Positions 16,029-26,179 of a stretch of 64,000 nucleotides of DNA are shown in pieces (position 1 is the stretch's first letter; each line of letters opens with the position of its first letter). The notes beneath the pieces are model-generated. The model searched no databases and was not told where the DNA came from. It saw only the letters and a list, made by a program, of their open reading frames with translations. The stretch is from Marinomonas ostreistagni (GTDB taxonomy: Bacteria > Pseudomonadota > Gammaproteobacteria > Pseudomonadales > Marinomonadaceae). The translations under genes were made by a program, and so were the position numbers. The stretch covers positions 372,001 through 436,000 of the forward strand of contig NZ_JAFEKF010000002.1 of assembly GCF_016888445.1 (NCBI RefSeq). Direction: 5' to 3'.

Positions 16029-16412
16029 ATGAAACAAACGAACAAAAACATGATGAGCAGCGGTGGCGCACTAAGCCAGCCTCTTCAGTCTATGAAGTGG
16101 GCGGCTCGTCTGAATGCGTTTGTTTTGGCTGTGGTGGCAGTGAACCTGATCATCTTCCCACTCGGCGGCGCCTACGATCCTAGTGACTTTTTCCACACGG
16201 TTTTTAAAGACCTCCCGCTTATCTCCCTGTATGCCTTCTTCGGCATCATCAGCCTCTTTGTGTTTGTCTACTGGCTATTTTTTATGCCTAGTGGGCAATT
16301 TGCGTGGCCTGAAAAGCGCTCACGCAACATAAGACCACCGCGTCAGGTGGTTCTTCGTCAAGCTTTTTACAACTCTGTATCAGCTTGTCGCGCACCCCCA
16401 GTTTCTGCTTAA
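16029..16412 (+). CDS. Small two-helix membrane protein ahead of cyoA
   Basis: A 127-residue ORF, MKQTNKNMMSSGGALSQPLQ. It has two strong membrane helices (about 27-48 and 60-87) separated by a loop GGAYDPSDFFHTVFKDLP. The last 35 or so residues (after QFAWPEK) are basic and irregular and may be poorly conserved. I recognise no family. The start could also be ATG 16050 or GTG 16023. It precedes cyoA by 161 bp containing only a short GC hairpin (16505-16520), so it may share the cyo promoter. A role as an accessory to the oxidase is speculation. Confidence 0.5.
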   Translation: MKQTNKNMMSSGGALSQPLQSMKWAARLNAFVLAVVAVNLIIFPLGGAYDPSDFFHTVFKDLPLISLYAFFGIISLFVFVYWLFFMPSGQFAWPEKRSRNIRPPRQVVLRQAFYNSVSACRAPPVSA

Positions 16413-16573
16413 AGAGTTTTGGCGGCATTTTCGATCGTTCTATTTGAATGATGGTAAATACCACGTGCTCTTGGGCACGCACAAAACTCCTCCGCGGGAA
16501 AGTTACCGGCCTGAGCCGGTCTGAAATCCTGTCATCATTTCGATGTCAGCCTACGTCAATCTAGGGTTAGAGG

Positions 16574-17560
16574 ATGAATCTCTTGTTAACTCGTAACTTA
16601 AGTAAAGTCGCTTTGGCAGCACTAGTAGCTCTACTAGCTGGTTGTCAGGGTGGTGTGCTTGACCCGAAAGGACAAATCGGTGTGATGGAGAAGGAGCTGA
16701 TTATTACAGCGACTATCCTGATGCTGCTTGTCGTGATTCCGGTTATCTTCATGACACTTTACTTCGCATGGAAATATCGCGAAGGTCGTGGCGAAGCCTA
16801 CGAACCAAAATGGTCACACTCCACTAAAATTGAAACCGTGGTATGGGTGATTCCAATTATCATCATTGCGATTCTTGGTGTCATTACCTACAAATCAACG
16901 CATGCGTTGAACCCATACAAGCCAATTGAATCTGAAGAAGAGCCAGTTACTGTTGAAGTAGTGTCTCTGAACTGGAAGTGGTTGTTTATTTACCCAGATC
17001 TTGGTATCGCAACGGTGAACGAGTTAGCGTTCCCAGCGAACGTTCCTGTGAACTTCAAGATCACCTCTGCGGGTACAATGAACTCATTCTTCATTCCACA
17101 GTTGGGTTCTATGATTTACTCAATGGCTGGCATGGAAACTAAGCTGCACTTGATCGCTGATGAGCCAGGCTCGTTCAGAGGCTTGTCTGCAAACTACTCA
17201 GGTCATGGCTTCACTGGTATGCAATTCGAAGCAATTGCTACACCAACTCGTGAAGACTTCCAAGAGTGGGTTGAAGGCGTTAAAGCATCTGGCGAAGCAC
17301 TGACAACAGAGCGCTATGAAGAGCTTGCTCCACCAAGCCAGTACCAGCTTGATAACCCAACTAAATCACATCCAGTAGAGTACTTCGCTACTGTGAAAGA
17401 TGGTTTGTACTTCGACATCATCTGGGAATACATGGGCGACATGGGTCGTATCGACTTCTACGGTAAGCCTGAATACGGTGCACAGCTTCCTGAGGGTGTA
17501 ACTCTGCCTCAGCGTGAGCCAGCGAGCACTACCCATGAAGCTGAGGAGGCATCTCACTAA
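16574..17560 (+). CDS. cyoA: Cytochrome bo3 quinol oxidase subunit II
   Basis: A 328-residue lipoprotein subunit. The signal sequence ends in lipobox LLAGC (cysteine about residue 24). Two membrane helices follow (about 40-65 and 88-108), then a periplasmic cupredoxin domain. The copper-A ligands of cytochrome c oxidases are absent: the C-terminal domain has no cysteine in [14 protein letters not shown]. This marks a ubiquinol oxidase. The [21 protein letters not shown] stretch is typical of CyoA. It is the first gene of cyoABCDE, and its stop overlaps the cyoB start by one base. Confidence 0.96.
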   Translation: MNLLLTRNLSKVALAALVALLAGCQGGVLDPKGQIGVMEKELIITATILMLLVVIPVIFMTLYFAWKYREGRGEAYEPKWSHSTKIETVVWVIPIIIIAILGVITYKSTHALNPYKPIESEEEPVTVEVVSLNWKWLFIYPDLGIATVNELAFPANVPVNFKITSAGTMNSFFIPQLGSMIYSMAGMETKLHLIADEPGSFRGLSANYSGHGFTGMQFEAIATPTREDFQEWVEGVKASGEALTTERYEELAPPSQYQLDNPTKSHPVEYFATVKDGLYFDIIWEYMGDMGRIDFYGKPEYGAQLPEGVTLPQREPASTTHEAEEASH

Positions 17561-19536
17561 TGAATCTTCTAGGTAAATTGTCTTGGGATTCTATCCCACA
17601 TGACCCTATTGTCCTGACTACCCTAGCATTCGTAGCAGTCGGCGGCGCGGCATTGTTCGTGTTCATGACGCTTGCGAAAAAATGGGGCTGGTTATGGCGC
17701 GAGTGGTTGACGTCTGTTGACCACAAACGCTTGGGTATCATGTACATCATCCTAGCATTCGTAATGCTGATCCGTGGTTTCGCGGACGCCATTATGATGC
17801 GTACGCAGCTCGCGCTGTCGACTAATGGTGGGGAAGGTTACTTGCCGCCGCACCACTACGACCAAATCTTTACGGCACACGGTGTCATCATGATCATCTT
17901 TATGGCGATGCCATTTATGATCGGTCTGATGAACATCATCCTGCCATTGCAGATTGGTGCGCGCGACGTTGCCTTCCCGTTCCTGAACAACCTGTCTTTC
18001 TGGTTGGCGGTTGCGGGTGCGTTGCTAGTAAACATCTCTCTAGGTCTTGGTGAATTCGCGATGACTGGTTGGGTAGCTTATCCGCCATTGTCGGGACTTG
18101 AATTCAGTCCAGGGGTGGGTGTCGACTACTACATATGGGCACTGCAGATTTCCGGTATCGGTACGACGCTTACTGGTGTGAACTTCTTGGTAACTGTACT
18201 TAAGATGCGTGCACCTGGCATGAAGTTGATGGATATGCCGATCTTCACTTGGACCTGTACTTGGGCCAACGTATTGATCGTAGCATCTTTCCCAATTCTG
18301 ACTGCTGCGCTAGCAATGCTAACGCTTGACCGTTACTTGGATTTCCACTTCTTCACTAACGACCTTGGCGGGAACTCGATGATGTACATCAACTTGTTCT
18401 GGGCATGGGGTCACCCTGAAGTATACATCCTAGTACTGCCAGCATTTGGTATCTTCTCTGAGATCGTTTCGACGTTCACAGGTAAGCGCCTATTTGGTTA
18501 CAAATCGATGGTTTACGCATCTGGTGCGATTTCCATCCTTGGCTTCATCGTATGGTTGCACCACTTCTTTACGATGGGTTCAAGCGCGAACGTTAACGCC
18601 TTCTTCGGTATCATGACGATGATCATCGCGATCCCGACAGGTGTGAAGCTGTTCAACTGGTTGTTCACAATGTACAAAGGCCGTGTTCGCCTAGAAGTGC
18701 CAATGCTTTGGACTCTTGGTTTCATGGTTCTGTTCTCGATCGGTGGTATGACCGGTGTTCTACTAGCTGTACCAGGCGCGGACTACGTGCTTCACAACAG
18801 CTTGTTCTTGATCGCCCACTTCCACAACACGATCATTGCAGGTGCAGTATTCGGTTACCTAGCTGGTTTCACCTTCTGGTTCCCGAAAGCAATGGGCTTC
18901 CACCTAGATCCAAAATACGGAAAGATCTCTTTCTGGTGTTGGTCTATCGGCTTCTTGCTAGCGTTCATGCCACTTTACGTTCTAGGTTTCCTAGGTATGA
19001 CTCGTCGCCTAAACAGCACGGACAACCCAGACTGGAACATTTGGCTATACATCGCTGCAGTAGGTGCCTTTGTGATCGCGATCGGTATCGCTTCTCAGCT
19101 TATCCAATTGTTTGTTGGCTTCAAAAACAAAGACAAAAACTTGGACAAGACTGGCGATCCATGGAACGGCCACACTCTAGAATGGTCTCTAGCGTCTCCA
19201 CCACAGTTCTACAACTTCGCTAAATTGCCGAAAGTTGAAGACTTGGATGCGTTCACTGACATGAAAGAGAAAGGTACTGCGTACCAGCGTCATGAAAGCT
19301 ATGAGCCTATCCACATGCCAAGCAACACTAATGCAGGTCCAATCATGGGTCTATTGTCTACAGCGCTAGGTTTTGCTCTAGTGTGGCACATTTGGTGGTT
19401 GGCAGGTGCAAGCTTCATCGGTTTGATCGTTGCCTTCATTTGTCGTGCGTACGCAAGTAACACTGATTACTACGTACAGCCTGATGAAGTGGCACGTATC
19501 GAGAATGAACACCTAGATAACGTGGCTAAGGGGTAA
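17560..19536 (+). CDS. cyoB: Cytochrome bo3 quinol oxidase subunit I
   Basis: A 658-residue catalytic heme-copper oxidase subunit with about 15 membrane helices. Visible signatures are the low-spin heme ligand in [11 protein letters not shown], the copper-B and cross-linked Tyr motif [15 protein letters not shown], the copper-B pair WLHHFFTMG and the heme ligand pair in [12 protein letters not shown]. It reduces oxygen to water with electrons from ubiquinol and pumps protons. The N-terminal [15 protein letters not shown] is typical. Codon use is strongly biased, as expected of an abundant protein. Confidence 0.98.
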   Translation: MNLLGKLSWDSIPHDPIVLTTLAFVAVGGAALFVFMTLAKKWGWLWREWLTSVDHKRLGIMYIILAFVMLIRGFADAIMMRTQLALSTNGGEGYLPPHHYDQIFTAHGVIMIIFMAMPFMIGLMNIILPLQIGARDVAFPFLNNLSFWLAVAGALLVNISLGLGEFAMTGWVAYPPLSGLEFSPGVGVDYYIWALQISGIGTTLTGVNFLVTVLKMRAPGMKLMDMPIFTWTCTWANVLIVASFPILTAALAMLTLDRYLDFHFFTNDLGGNSMMYINLFWAWGHPEVYILVLPAFGIFSEIVSTFTGKRLFGYKSMVYASGAISILGFIVWLHHFFTMGSSANVNAFFGIMTMIIAIPTGVKLFNWLFTMYKGRVRLEVPMLWTLGFMVLFSIGGMTGVLLAVPGADYVLHNSLFLIAHFHNTIIAGAVFGYLAGFTFWFPKAMGFHLDPKYGKISFWCWSIGFLLAFMPLYVLGFLGMTRRLNSTDNPDWNIWLYIAAVGAFVIAIGIASQLIQLFVGFKNKDKNLDKTGDPWNGHTLEWSLASPPQFYNFAKLPKVEDLDAFTDMKEKGTAYQRHESYEPIHMPSNTNAGPIMGLLSTALGFALVWHIWWLAGASFIGLIVAFICRAYASNTDYYVQPDEVARIENEHLDNVAKG

Positions 19537-19538
19537 TC

Positions 19539-20147
19539 ATGAGTACTTCTGCAACTGCGCATCACGATGCGCACCATGATGAACACCACGATACCGGACG
19601 TAATACTACGTTAGGTTTCTGGATTTACTTGATGACGGACTGCATCTTGTTTGCGTCCTTCTTTGCAACGTACGCAGTGTTGTTTATGAACACTGCGGGC
19701 GGTGTATCTGGTAAAGATATTTTTGATCTGAACCTAATTGCGGGCGGTACTGCTGCCCTATTGCTAAGCTCGATTACGTTCGGCTTCGCAATGATCAGTG
19801 CGTACAAGAAGAGCAAAGGCGGCACCCTATTATGGTTGTTCGTGACGTTCTTGTTTGGTGCGGCCTTCATCGGCATCGAGCTTTATGAGTTCAATCACTT
19901 GATCCATGCCGGTCACGGACCAAGCTCTAGTGCCTTCCTAACAGCGTTCTTCTCGCTAGTAGGTTTGCACGGCTTGCACGTAACAGCAGGTCTAATCTGG
20001 ATTACAGTTCTGTTTATTGATGTTGCTAAGCGTGGTCTACAAGACCGCACAGTAACTCGCTTAGGTTGCCTAAGCTTGTTCTGGCACTTCTTGGACGTGA
20101 TCTGGATCTGTGTATTCTCTTTCGTCTACCTAATGGGAGCTATGTAA
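19539..20147 (+). CDS. cyoC: Cytochrome bo3 quinol oxidase subunit III
   Basis: A 202-residue subunit with five membrane helices. It begins with a His/Asp-rich N-terminus ([11 protein letters not shown]) and contains the subunit III signature [13 protein letters not shown] near residue 140. It stabilises subunit I and its proton uptake path. It starts 2 bases after cyoB and is directly abutted by cyoD. Confidence 0.96.
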   Translation: MSTSATAHHDAHHDEHHDTGRNTTLGFWIYLMTDCILFASFFATYAVLFMNTAGGVSGKDIFDLNLIAGGTAALLLSSITFGFAMISAYKKSKGGTLLWLFVTFLFGAAFIGIELYEFNHLIHAGHGPSSSAFLTAFFSLVGLHGLHVTAGLIWITVLFIDVAKRGLQDRTVTRLGCLSLFWHFLDVIWICVFSFVYLMGAM

Positions 20148-20471
20148 ATGAGTCAACATGATCACGACGCACATTCTCACGGTAGCGTAGGTTCATACGT
20201 CATTGGTTTCGTTCTATCGGTAATCTTGACAGTGATCCCATTCTGGGCAGTGATGACCAGTGCATTTGATCGTGCTACGTTGTTCGCGGTAATCGTCGTA
20301 ACAGCTGTGGTACAGATCTTTGTACACTTGAAGTACTTCTTGCACCTAAACTTCACTAAAGAAGGCAAGATCGATACTTTGTCGTTCATCTTTACAGCCA
20401 TCGTTATCGTAATGGTCGTAGCACTATCTGTATGGATTATCTACGAATCTGTTCTGATGATGATGTACTAG
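20148..20471 (+). CDS. cyoD: Cytochrome bo3 quinol oxidase subunit IV
   Basis: A 107-residue, three-helix accessory subunit. It has the usual His-rich N-terminus (MSQHDHDAHSHGSVGSYV) and the conserved QIFVHLKYFLHLN segment between helices 2 and 3. It assists assembly of the binuclear centre. Its ATG directly follows the cyoC stop codon. Confidence 0.95.
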   Translation: MSQHDHDAHSHGSVGSYVIGFVLSVILTVIPFWAVMTSAFDRATLFAVIVVTAVVQIFVHLKYFLHLNFTKEGKIDTLSFIFTAIVIVMVVALSVWIIYESVLMMMY

Positions 20472-20483
20472 GCGAAGCAGCGT

Positions 20484-21419
20484 ATGTTTAAGCGGATCTC
20501 ATCGTCGCCAAAACCAGAGCAACATAGTGTGTTCGACCGTTACCTTAAGGTAACTAAGCCGGGCATCATTATGGGCAATTTGATCTCCGTGGCGGGGGGG
20601 TATTTCCTCGCCGCTCGCGGTGACATCGATTGGCTACTCATGCTAGTGACAATCATTGGATTGTCACTGGTAGTGGCTTCTGGTTGTGCGATCAATAACT
20701 GCATCGACCGCGATATTGACGCCAAGATGCAACGTACTCGCAACCGCGTAACAGTTACCGGTGAAATGTCGCTCAAAGCGGCACTAGCACACGGACTGGT
20801 ACTTGGCGTGGTCGGGTTTGGTTTACTTGCGTACTTTACGAATGAAGTCGCTGTGTTTTTCGCAGCGTTTGGCTACTTCGTGTACGTGGGTCTGTACAGC
20901 CTGTACTTTAAGCGCCATTCGGTTTACGGCACGTTGATTGGTAGTCTGTCGGGCGCAGTGCCACCAGTGGTGGGTTACTGTGCGGTGACGGGGCAGTTCG
21001 ACGCAGGTGCGGCGATCCTGTTGGTAATGTTTAGTATTTGGCAGATGCCACATTCTTATGCCATTGCCATCTTCCGCTACAAAGACTACGCCGCGGCAGG
21101 TATTCCGGTGTTGCCAGTGGCCGAAGGCATTCAAAAAGCAAAACACCACATTGTGTTGTGGATTGCTGTGTTTGCCATCGCCAGCGCGATGCTGCCATTA
21201 ACAGGCTATGTGGGCGTCGGCTTTATGGCCGTTGCTGCCTGCACCAGCCTTTGGTGGTTAGGTATGGCGATTAAAGGCTACCGTGCCGACATTGATGTGA
21301 ATCGTTGGGCACGCCAAGTGTTCTTCTTCTCCATCATCACCGTCACGGCGCTGAGTATTACTATGTCGTTGGACTTTCGTGCGGTAGCCCCTGACTACCT
21401 AGTCATGCTGTCACACTAA
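20484..21419 (+). CDS. cyoE: Protoheme IX farnesyltransferase (heme O synthase)
   Basis: A 311-residue UbiA-family membrane prenyltransferase with about nine helices. The first aspartate-rich motif is [17 protein letters not shown] (about 72-88), and the second site includes [13 protein letters not shown]. It adds a farnesyl group to heme B to make heme O for the CyoB active site. It closes the cyo operon, 12 bases after cyoD, and is followed by a strong terminator. Confidence 0.96.
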   Translation: MFKRISSSPKPEQHSVFDRYLKVTKPGIIMGNLISVAGGYFLAARGDIDWLLMLVTIIGLSLVVASGCAINNCIDRDIDAKMQRTRNRVTVTGEMSLKAALAHGLVLGVVGFGLLAYFTNEVAVFFAAFGYFVYVGLYSLYFKRHSVYGTLIGSLSGAVPPVVGYCAVTGQFDAGAAILLVMFSIWQMPHSYAIAIFRYKDYAAAGIPVLPVAEGIQKAKHHIVLWIAVFAIASAMLPLTGYVGVGFMAVAACTSLWWLGMAIKGYRADIDVNRWARQVFFFSIITVTALSITMSLDFRAVAPDYLVMLSH

Positions 21420-21441
21420 GTCCTATTCGTCAGCCAAATCG

Positions 21442-21479
21442 AAAACGCCCCGCAGGGAAACCTGCGGGGCGTTTTTTTT
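21442..21479 (+). terminator. Terminator of the cyo operon
   Basis: A 12-bp GC-rich stem (ACGCCCCGCAGG/CCTGCGGGGCGT) closes a GAAA tetraloop and is followed by a run of eight T. Confidence 0.95.
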
Positions 21480-21523
21480 GCTACAGTGATGACTCATGTT
21501 AATTGAATGCAGGGAGTGACAGG

Positions 21524-21976
21524 ATGATCCACACGTTACGCACACGTCATGGGCTCTATTTATTGGCTGGTTTGTTATCGGTCTCTTGTGCTGCAAACAG
21601 TAGCGATACTGAGGTGACGATTGATTGCGAGACGGCTTACACGACGCGGGATATGAATCAGTGTGCGGCGCAAACGTTAGCTGAGTCTGAACAAGTGATG
21701 CAGCGTTACCTTGATGCCAGTTTGGAGCGACATCAGCAAGATCCAGAGCTGGTTCAAGCGATCGAGCTAGCTCAACAACGTTGGCAGCAATATCGTAGTG
21801 CGCACTGTGATGCAGTGTACACTCAGTGGCGTGAGGGCACGATTCGCGGCGTGATGACACTAAGCTGTAAAACCGAGCTCACAGAGCAGCGTACGCATGC
21901 TCTGTGGTCAAACTTTTTGACTTACATGGACAGTACGGCGCCTGTGTTACCTGAGCCCAAAGTGTCTAAACCATAG
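21524..21976 (+). CDS. LprI/DUF1311-family secreted protein (lysozyme-inhibitor-like)
   Basis: A 150-residue exported protein. The signal peptide covers about residues 1-25, with a cysteine in a poor lipobox (LSVSC). The mature part has the LprI-type pattern: paired cysteines in IDCETAYTTRDMNQCAAQ, a long helix with QQRWQQYRSAHCDAVY and a final SCKTELTEQRTHAL. Some members inhibit lysozymes, but most are uncharacterised. ATG 21524 is favoured over an upstream in-frame ATG (21503) because AGGGAG lies just upstream and the signal peptide is then complete. Confidence 0.82.
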   Translation: MIHTLRTRHGLYLLAGLLSVSCAANSSDTEVTIDCETAYTTRDMNQCAAQTLAESEQVMQRYLDASLERHQQDPELVQAIELAQQRWQQYRSAHCDAVYTQWREGTIRGVMTLSCKTELTEQRTHALWSNFLTYMDSTAPVLPEPKVSKP

Positions 21977-21983
21977 CTAGGCA

Positions 21984-22021
21984 TAAAAAAGCCCGCCATG
22001 GCAAAGAGCATCATGGCGGGC
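21984..22021 (-). terminator. Terminator of the NCS1 permease gene
   Basis: GCCCGCCATG pairs with CATGGCGGGC, and on the minus strand T6 follows. There is no T-tract on the plus strand. Confidence 0.85.
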
Positions 22022-22065
22022 AATAAAAAGGAGCGGGCACTAGGGAAGCCCGCTAGGAACAATCA

Positions 22066-23504
22066 TTAGTTTTGTTTAGCAAGATCCAAACTGTGCAACG
22101 CTAGACGTTCTGGTTCCATCATGTAGCGATATAGAATTGCCGCAGTAAAGCCGCCAATGAATAACGCATAGTTAGCAAGAGCGGTGAATACGAAGCTACA
22201 GAAGATGGCGACGATACCCGCGATGACCAACGCATAGACACTCTTTTTATTGACCCCTTTGTCGTACCAGTACAAGCCTTTTTCAGACTCCGTGTACAGC
22301 GATGGGATGTCGATCTTGCCTTTCTTTATAAAGAAGTAATCCACAATGATGATGCCGTATAGAGGTCCGATCATCGCCGCTAGTACATCCACTGTGTAGT
22401 GAATCACTTCAGGGTTGTTAAATAGGTTCCAAGGCATTAGCAATACTGAGCCAAACGCTGCGATAAAGCCGCCGGCTTTAAAGCTGATCTTTTGTGGCGA
22501 TACGTTGGAGAAATCAAAAGCGGGCGCGACGAAGTTGGCAACGATGTTGATGCCCACAGTAGCGAAGATAAAAGTCATAGCGCCCAAGACAGTGATCAGA
22601 CCTGAGTCCAAACGACGTACGGTTTCGACTGGATCGGTGATCATGGTGCCAAAAACAGGGATCGACGCTGACACAATCACCACGCTGAACACCGAGAACA
22701 AGATGAAGTTAAACGGTAGGCCTAGTAGGTTGCCAAGTTTGAGCTTTTCATAGCTGCCACAGTAGCGCGAGAAGTCACTGAAGTTAAGTGTCGGACCAGC
22801 GAAGTAGCCCGCTACCAAAGCGATCGCAATGATCATCTGCATAATAGCGTCCATACCCGATAGGCTAGCGTCGCCCAGTGTGAAACTAATGTTGTCCCAA
22901 CCTGCTAGATTGACCATATAGATACACAACGCAAACATGGCGACATAGATGGCAGGGCCGGACCAATCGATGACTTTACGAATCATGTCCATGCCAAACA
23001 TAAACACAATGCCTTGCAAGATCCACATCGCGGTGAAGCCAATCCAGCCAAGGTAGGATAAGCCTAAAAAGCTCTCATCGGCGAGTGTTGCCATACCAGG
23101 GAAGAAATACAGCAACAGGATAATAAAGGAGCTTGAGGCGAGGAAGGTTTGAATGCCGTACCACACTACGGCGATCAAGCCACGGATCACCGCAGGGATA
23201 TTGGCACCAAACACACCAAATGACATACGTGCGATGACGGGGAAGGGGCGCCAGCTTTTTGTCCAGGTTTGCCCATCAAGTTAGCAAACAGCAATACGAT
23301 GGAAATACCCACGAGCAGGCTGATAAACACTTGAATACCATTTAAGCCCAAGGCAAATAAGCTGGCAGCGAAAACATAGCCACCGACGCTGTGTACATCA
23401 GACATCCAGAAGGCAAAAATGGAGTACCAGCCCCACTTTTGTTCGGTGTCTGGCTTGAGGTCGGCATTACTGAGTCGAGGACTCACAGGTAAATCGTGTT
23501 TCAT
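22066..23504 (-). pseudogene. NCS1-family nucleobase/allantoin permease, broken by a one-base frameshift
   Basis: Two overlapping frames together encode one transporter of about 478 residues. The first (from ATG 23504) gives TEQKWGWYSIFAFWMSDVHS and reaches LMGKPGQKAGAP before leaving frame. The second resumes with PFPVIARMSFGVFGANIPAV and continues through the normal C-terminus. One extra base in the minus-strand C-runs (plus-strand GGGG at 23239-23242 or 23245-23248) would restore GQKAGAPFPVIARMSFG, the standard NCS1 sequence. NCS1 proteins carry allantoin, hydantoins, uracil or cytosine with sodium or protons. The neighbours (allantoinase, racemase, GntR) indicate a ureide. The break may be a true mutation or a homopolymer sequencing error; the rest of the gene is intact, so decay, if real, is recent. 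Confidence 0.85.
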
Positions 23505-23524
23505 GATGGATGGCTCCCTGTTTT

Positions 23525-23538
23525 GATTGTATACAATC
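23525..23538. promoter_or_regulatory. GntR operator candidate ahead of the permease gene
   Basis: GATTGTATACAATC is a perfect 14-bp palindrome 21 bp upstream of the permease start. It shares its ATTGTATACAAT core with 23754-23765 and 3091-3110. Confidence 0.65.
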
Positions 23539-23614
23539 TATCAATACAATTACCGTGCCAAACTCTGAAACATTGGTTTCTTTGTGTTTTTTAAATGAAA
23601 TTAAAGTTTCTTTA

Positions 23615-23631
23615 TTGGGTGCTGCACCCAA
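23615..23631. promoter_or_regulatory. Second type of palindrome in the ureide intergenic region
   Basis: TTGGGTGCTGCACCCAA is a perfect 17-bp odd palindrome midway between the two GntR-type sites. It is unlike them in sequence, so it may bind a second regulator. No candidate regulator is visible nearby. Confidence 0.45.
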
Positions 23632-23753
23632 ATGTTGCGAGCATTTTCGTTTATGTTCTACTTTTGTGCATTTTTCTTCCAGATTGTTTGCCACGTGTTT
23701 CCCGTGATCGAGCATGGTATAGTGAAGAATTGGTGTACACATCCACACAAATA

Positions 23754-23765
23754 ATTGTATACAAT
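23754..23765. promoter_or_regulatory. GntR operator candidate ahead of the GntR operon
   Basis: ATTGTATACAAT is a perfect 12-bp palindrome ending 16 bp before the GntR start codon, a position that suits autoregulation. Confidence 0.65.
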
Positions 23766-23781
23766 ATAAGTGATTACACTC

Positions 23782-24444
23782 ATGGCAAATGACGAGAAAA
23801 TTTACCAGAAGATTTTGAAAGCGATTGTTGAGCATCAGCTACCACCTGGGGCGCGCCTGCCAGAGGACCGTTTGTCTGAGGCTTTTGGCGTCAGCCGCAC
23901 TGGGATTCGTAAAGTGTTACAGCGCTTAGCGCTGGAGCATTTTGTCGTGATTGCGCGCAACAAGGGCGCACAGGTTAATCATCCTAGTGAGGAAGAAGCC
24001 TTAGAAGTGCTAGACAGCCGAATATTGATCGAGCCATTGTTGATTGCTGGCGTACAAGCCAACTGGAGCAGCGAGCAGTCCGAACGCTTTAAAGATCTGG
24101 TAGAAGAAGAGCGTGACGCAGAGCAAGCGGGTGATATGGCCGCTTCGATTCAAGCGACTGCGCGTTTTCATTACGAACTCGCGCAATTGGCGGGTAACAG
24201 TGTACTAGCCGCGTTTGTAGAGCAGCTATGTTATCGCTCTTCACTCGTCATTGCTGCCTACGGCACGCGCAGTAGCGTGAGCTGTGATTGTGGTGATCAC
24301 AGTCAGCTTTTAGATCTGCTTGATAAACAGCAGCCGCAACAAGCTCAAGCTTGGATGAAGCATCATTTACAAGAGATCAAGGCCTCATTAGTTCTCACCA
24401 GCCAAGAAGAACAGCACATCGACTTCCAGCGCTTATTTTCATAG
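23782..24444 (+). CDS. GntR-family (FCD) transcriptional regulator of ureide catabolism
   Basis: A 220-residue regulator. The N-terminal winged helix (KILKAIVEHQLPPGARLPED then FGVSRTGIRKVLQRLALEHF) is followed by an all-helical FCD ligand domain from about residue 80. ATG 23782 is preferred over GTG 23770, which leaves the palindrome outside the coding region. FCD regulators usually sense small organic acids and act as repressors at TNGTNNNACNA-like dyads; the TTGTATACAA sites on both sides of the intergenic region fit. It heads an operon with the racemase (9-base gap) and allantoinase genes and is divergent from the permease. Confidence 0.9.
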   Translation: MANDEKIYQKILKAIVEHQLPPGARLPEDRLSEAFGVSRTGIRKVLQRLALEHFVVIARNKGAQVNHPSEEEALEVLDSRILIEPLLIAGVQANWSSEQSERFKDLVEEERDAEQAGDMAASIQATARFHYELAQLAGNSVLAAFVEQLCYRSSLVIAAYGTRSSVSCDCGDHSQLLDLLDKQQPQQAQAWMKHHLQEIKASLVLTSQEEQHIDFQRLFS

Positions 24445-24453
24445 GAAACCTTC

Positions 24454-25185
24454 ATGCGAATCCAAATTATTAACCCCAACACCAGTGCCGGTATGACCGA
24501 AGCCATGGCCGCCAGTGCGCGCCTTATTGCTTTGTCGGATACCGAAATCATCGCTAGTACCCCAGAGCACGGTCCCAAAAGCATTGAGTGCGCGTTTGAT
24601 GAAACGATCGCGGGTGCGGCCATGTTGGATCAGGTCCAACAAGGCAAGGGAATGAATGTGGATGCGCATATTGTGGCCTGTTTTGGTGACCCAGCATTGG
24701 ATGCCGCTCGTGAGCTGGCGGATGCGCCTGTGATTGGTATTGCTGAGGCGGCATTTAAATTAGCCAGCATGGTCGGCCATAAGTTTGGTGTGGTGACGAC
24801 GTTGTCACGAACTGTACCTGCGAGTGAGCACCTATTGCATAAATATGGATACAAACATCTGTGTAGCGGCGTGCGCGCTACCGATATTCCGGTGCTGGCG
24901 TTAGAGCATATTGAGCCGAGCGCCTACAACCAGCTACGTGACGAATGTCTAGCGGCGATCGAGCAAGATGGTGCTGAAGCCATTGTATTAGGTTGTGCGG
25001 GCATGTCGGCGCTGGTTGAACGTTTGCAGGCAGAGCTTCCGGTCCCGGTCATCGATGGTGTGGCGGCGGCGGTGAAACTGGCCGAAAGTTTGTACCAGTT
25101 AGGGCTTAAGACCGCGAAAACTGGTCAATACGGTGCGCCAGTTAATAAACCCTTTATCGGCCGTTACGAGCATTGGAATCGCTAA
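24454..25185 (+). CDS. Hydantoin/allantoin racemase (Asp/Glu racemase superfamily)
   Basis: A 243-residue cofactor-independent racemase. The two catalytic cysteines are in AHIVACFGDPALDAAREL (about residue 75) and IVLGCAGMSAL (about 181), and the N-terminal INPNTSAGMTEAMA is characteristic of the HyuE/HpxA group. Next to an allantoinase its substrate is most likely allantoin, interconverting the enantiomers so that all of it can be opened. Hydantoin racemase activity is the alternative reading. It is translationally close to both neighbours. Confidence 0.88.
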   Translation: MRIQIINPNTSAGMTEAMAASARLIALSDTEIIASTPEHGPKSIECAFDETIAGAAMLDQVQQGKGMNVDAHIVACFGDPALDAARELADAPVIGIAEAAFKLASMVGHKFGVVTTLSRTVPASEHLLHKYGYKHLCSGVRATDIPVLALEHIEPSAYNQLRDECLAAIEQDGAEAIVLGCAGMSALVERLQAELPVPVIDGVAAAVKLAESLYQLGLKTAKTGQYGAPVNKPFIGRYEHWNR

Positions 25186-25200
25186 ACAAGGTAGTAGAGT

Positions 25201-26130
25201 ATGAAACATTATTTAGAACGAGATTACGCTGGCTACGGGCGCGACAACTTGCCAAAAGTAGAATGGCCTAATAAAGCCCGCATCGCGCTGCAATTTGTAC
25301 TGAACTTCGAAGAAGGCGGCGAGAACTGTGTGTTACACGGCGATGAGCACGCCGAAACCTTTTTATCTGAAATCTTTGGTGCGCAGCCGTTCAAAGACCG
25401 CCATATGAGCATGGAGTCGTTATACGAATATGGCTCGCGTAACGGTGTCTGGCGCATCTTGAACGAATTTGAAAAACGCGGTTTACCATTGTCGATTTTC
25501 GCAGTGGCGACGGCGTTACAGCGTAACCCTGACGTAGCAAAAGCCTTTGTCGATGGCGGTCATGAGTTGGTGTGCCATGGTTTAAAATGGATTCACTATC
25601 AAGACATGCCGATTGAAGAAGAGCGCAAACACATGCAACAAGCGCTACAGATCATCCAAGATGAGACCGGTGTGATGCCAATGGGTTGGTACACGGGCCG
25701 TGATTCCCCCAACACGCGTAAACTGGTCGCAGAGCAACCGCAGCTGAAATACGATTCAGATAACTATGGTGATGATCTTCCTTATTGGGTAGAAGTGCCG
25801 CACCACGATGATGAGAGCAAAACCAAACCGCATCTGATCATCCCTTACACGCTGGACTGTAACGATATGCGCTTCGCCTCACCCTATGGATTTAGCCATG
25901 GTGATGAATTCTTCCAGTACTTAAAAGACAACTTCGATTGCCTCTACGCCGAGGGTGAAACTGCACCGAAGATGATGTCGATTGGTATGCACTGTCGCAC
26001 CCTGGGTAAACCAGCGCGCTTTATGGCACTGAAGAAATTCCTTGATTACGTGCAGTCCCATGACGATGTGTGGATCACGCGCCGGTGTGATATCGCTAAT
26101 CATTGGATTGAGCATCATCCGCCCGCTTAA
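25201..26130 (+). CDS. puuE: Allantoinase, PuuE type
   Basis: A 309-residue protein of the polysaccharide-deacetylase fold, matching the cofactor-independent allantoinase PuuE. Motifs include YAGYGRDNLPKVEWPNKARI, LNFEEGGENCVLHGD, VDGGHELVCHGLKWIHYQ and IGMHCRTLGKPARF. It hydrolyses allantoin to allantoate. No urate oxidase, transthyretin-like or allantoate-degrading gene is in the window, so this is either a satellite of the purine pathway or a dedicated ureide-scavenging unit. A terminator follows 21 bp after the stop codon. Confidence 0.94.
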   Translation: MKHYLERDYAGYGRDNLPKVEWPNKARIALQFVLNFEEGGENCVLHGDEHAETFLSEIFGAQPFKDRHMSMESLYEYGSRNGVWRILNEFEKRGLPLSIFAVATALQRNPDVAKAFVDGGHELVCHGLKWIHYQDMPIEEERKHMQQALQIIQDETGVMPMGWYTGRDSPNTRKLVAEQPQLKYDSDNYGDDLPYWVEVPHHDDESKTKPHLIIPYTLDCNDMRFASPYGFSHGDEFFQYLKDNFDCLYAEGETAPKMMSIGMHCRTLGKPARFMALKKFLDYVQSHDDVWITRRCDIANHWIEHHPPA

Positions 26131-26148
26131 TGTGATGCCGCTAAAACT

Positions 26149-26179
26149 AAAAAGGCGAGTCAAATGACTCGCCTTTTTT
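26149..26179 (+). terminator. Terminator of the gntR-racemase-puuE operon
   Basis: AAAGGCGAGTCA pairs with TGACTCGCCTTT around an AA loop, followed by a T-rich tail. Confidence 0.92.
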
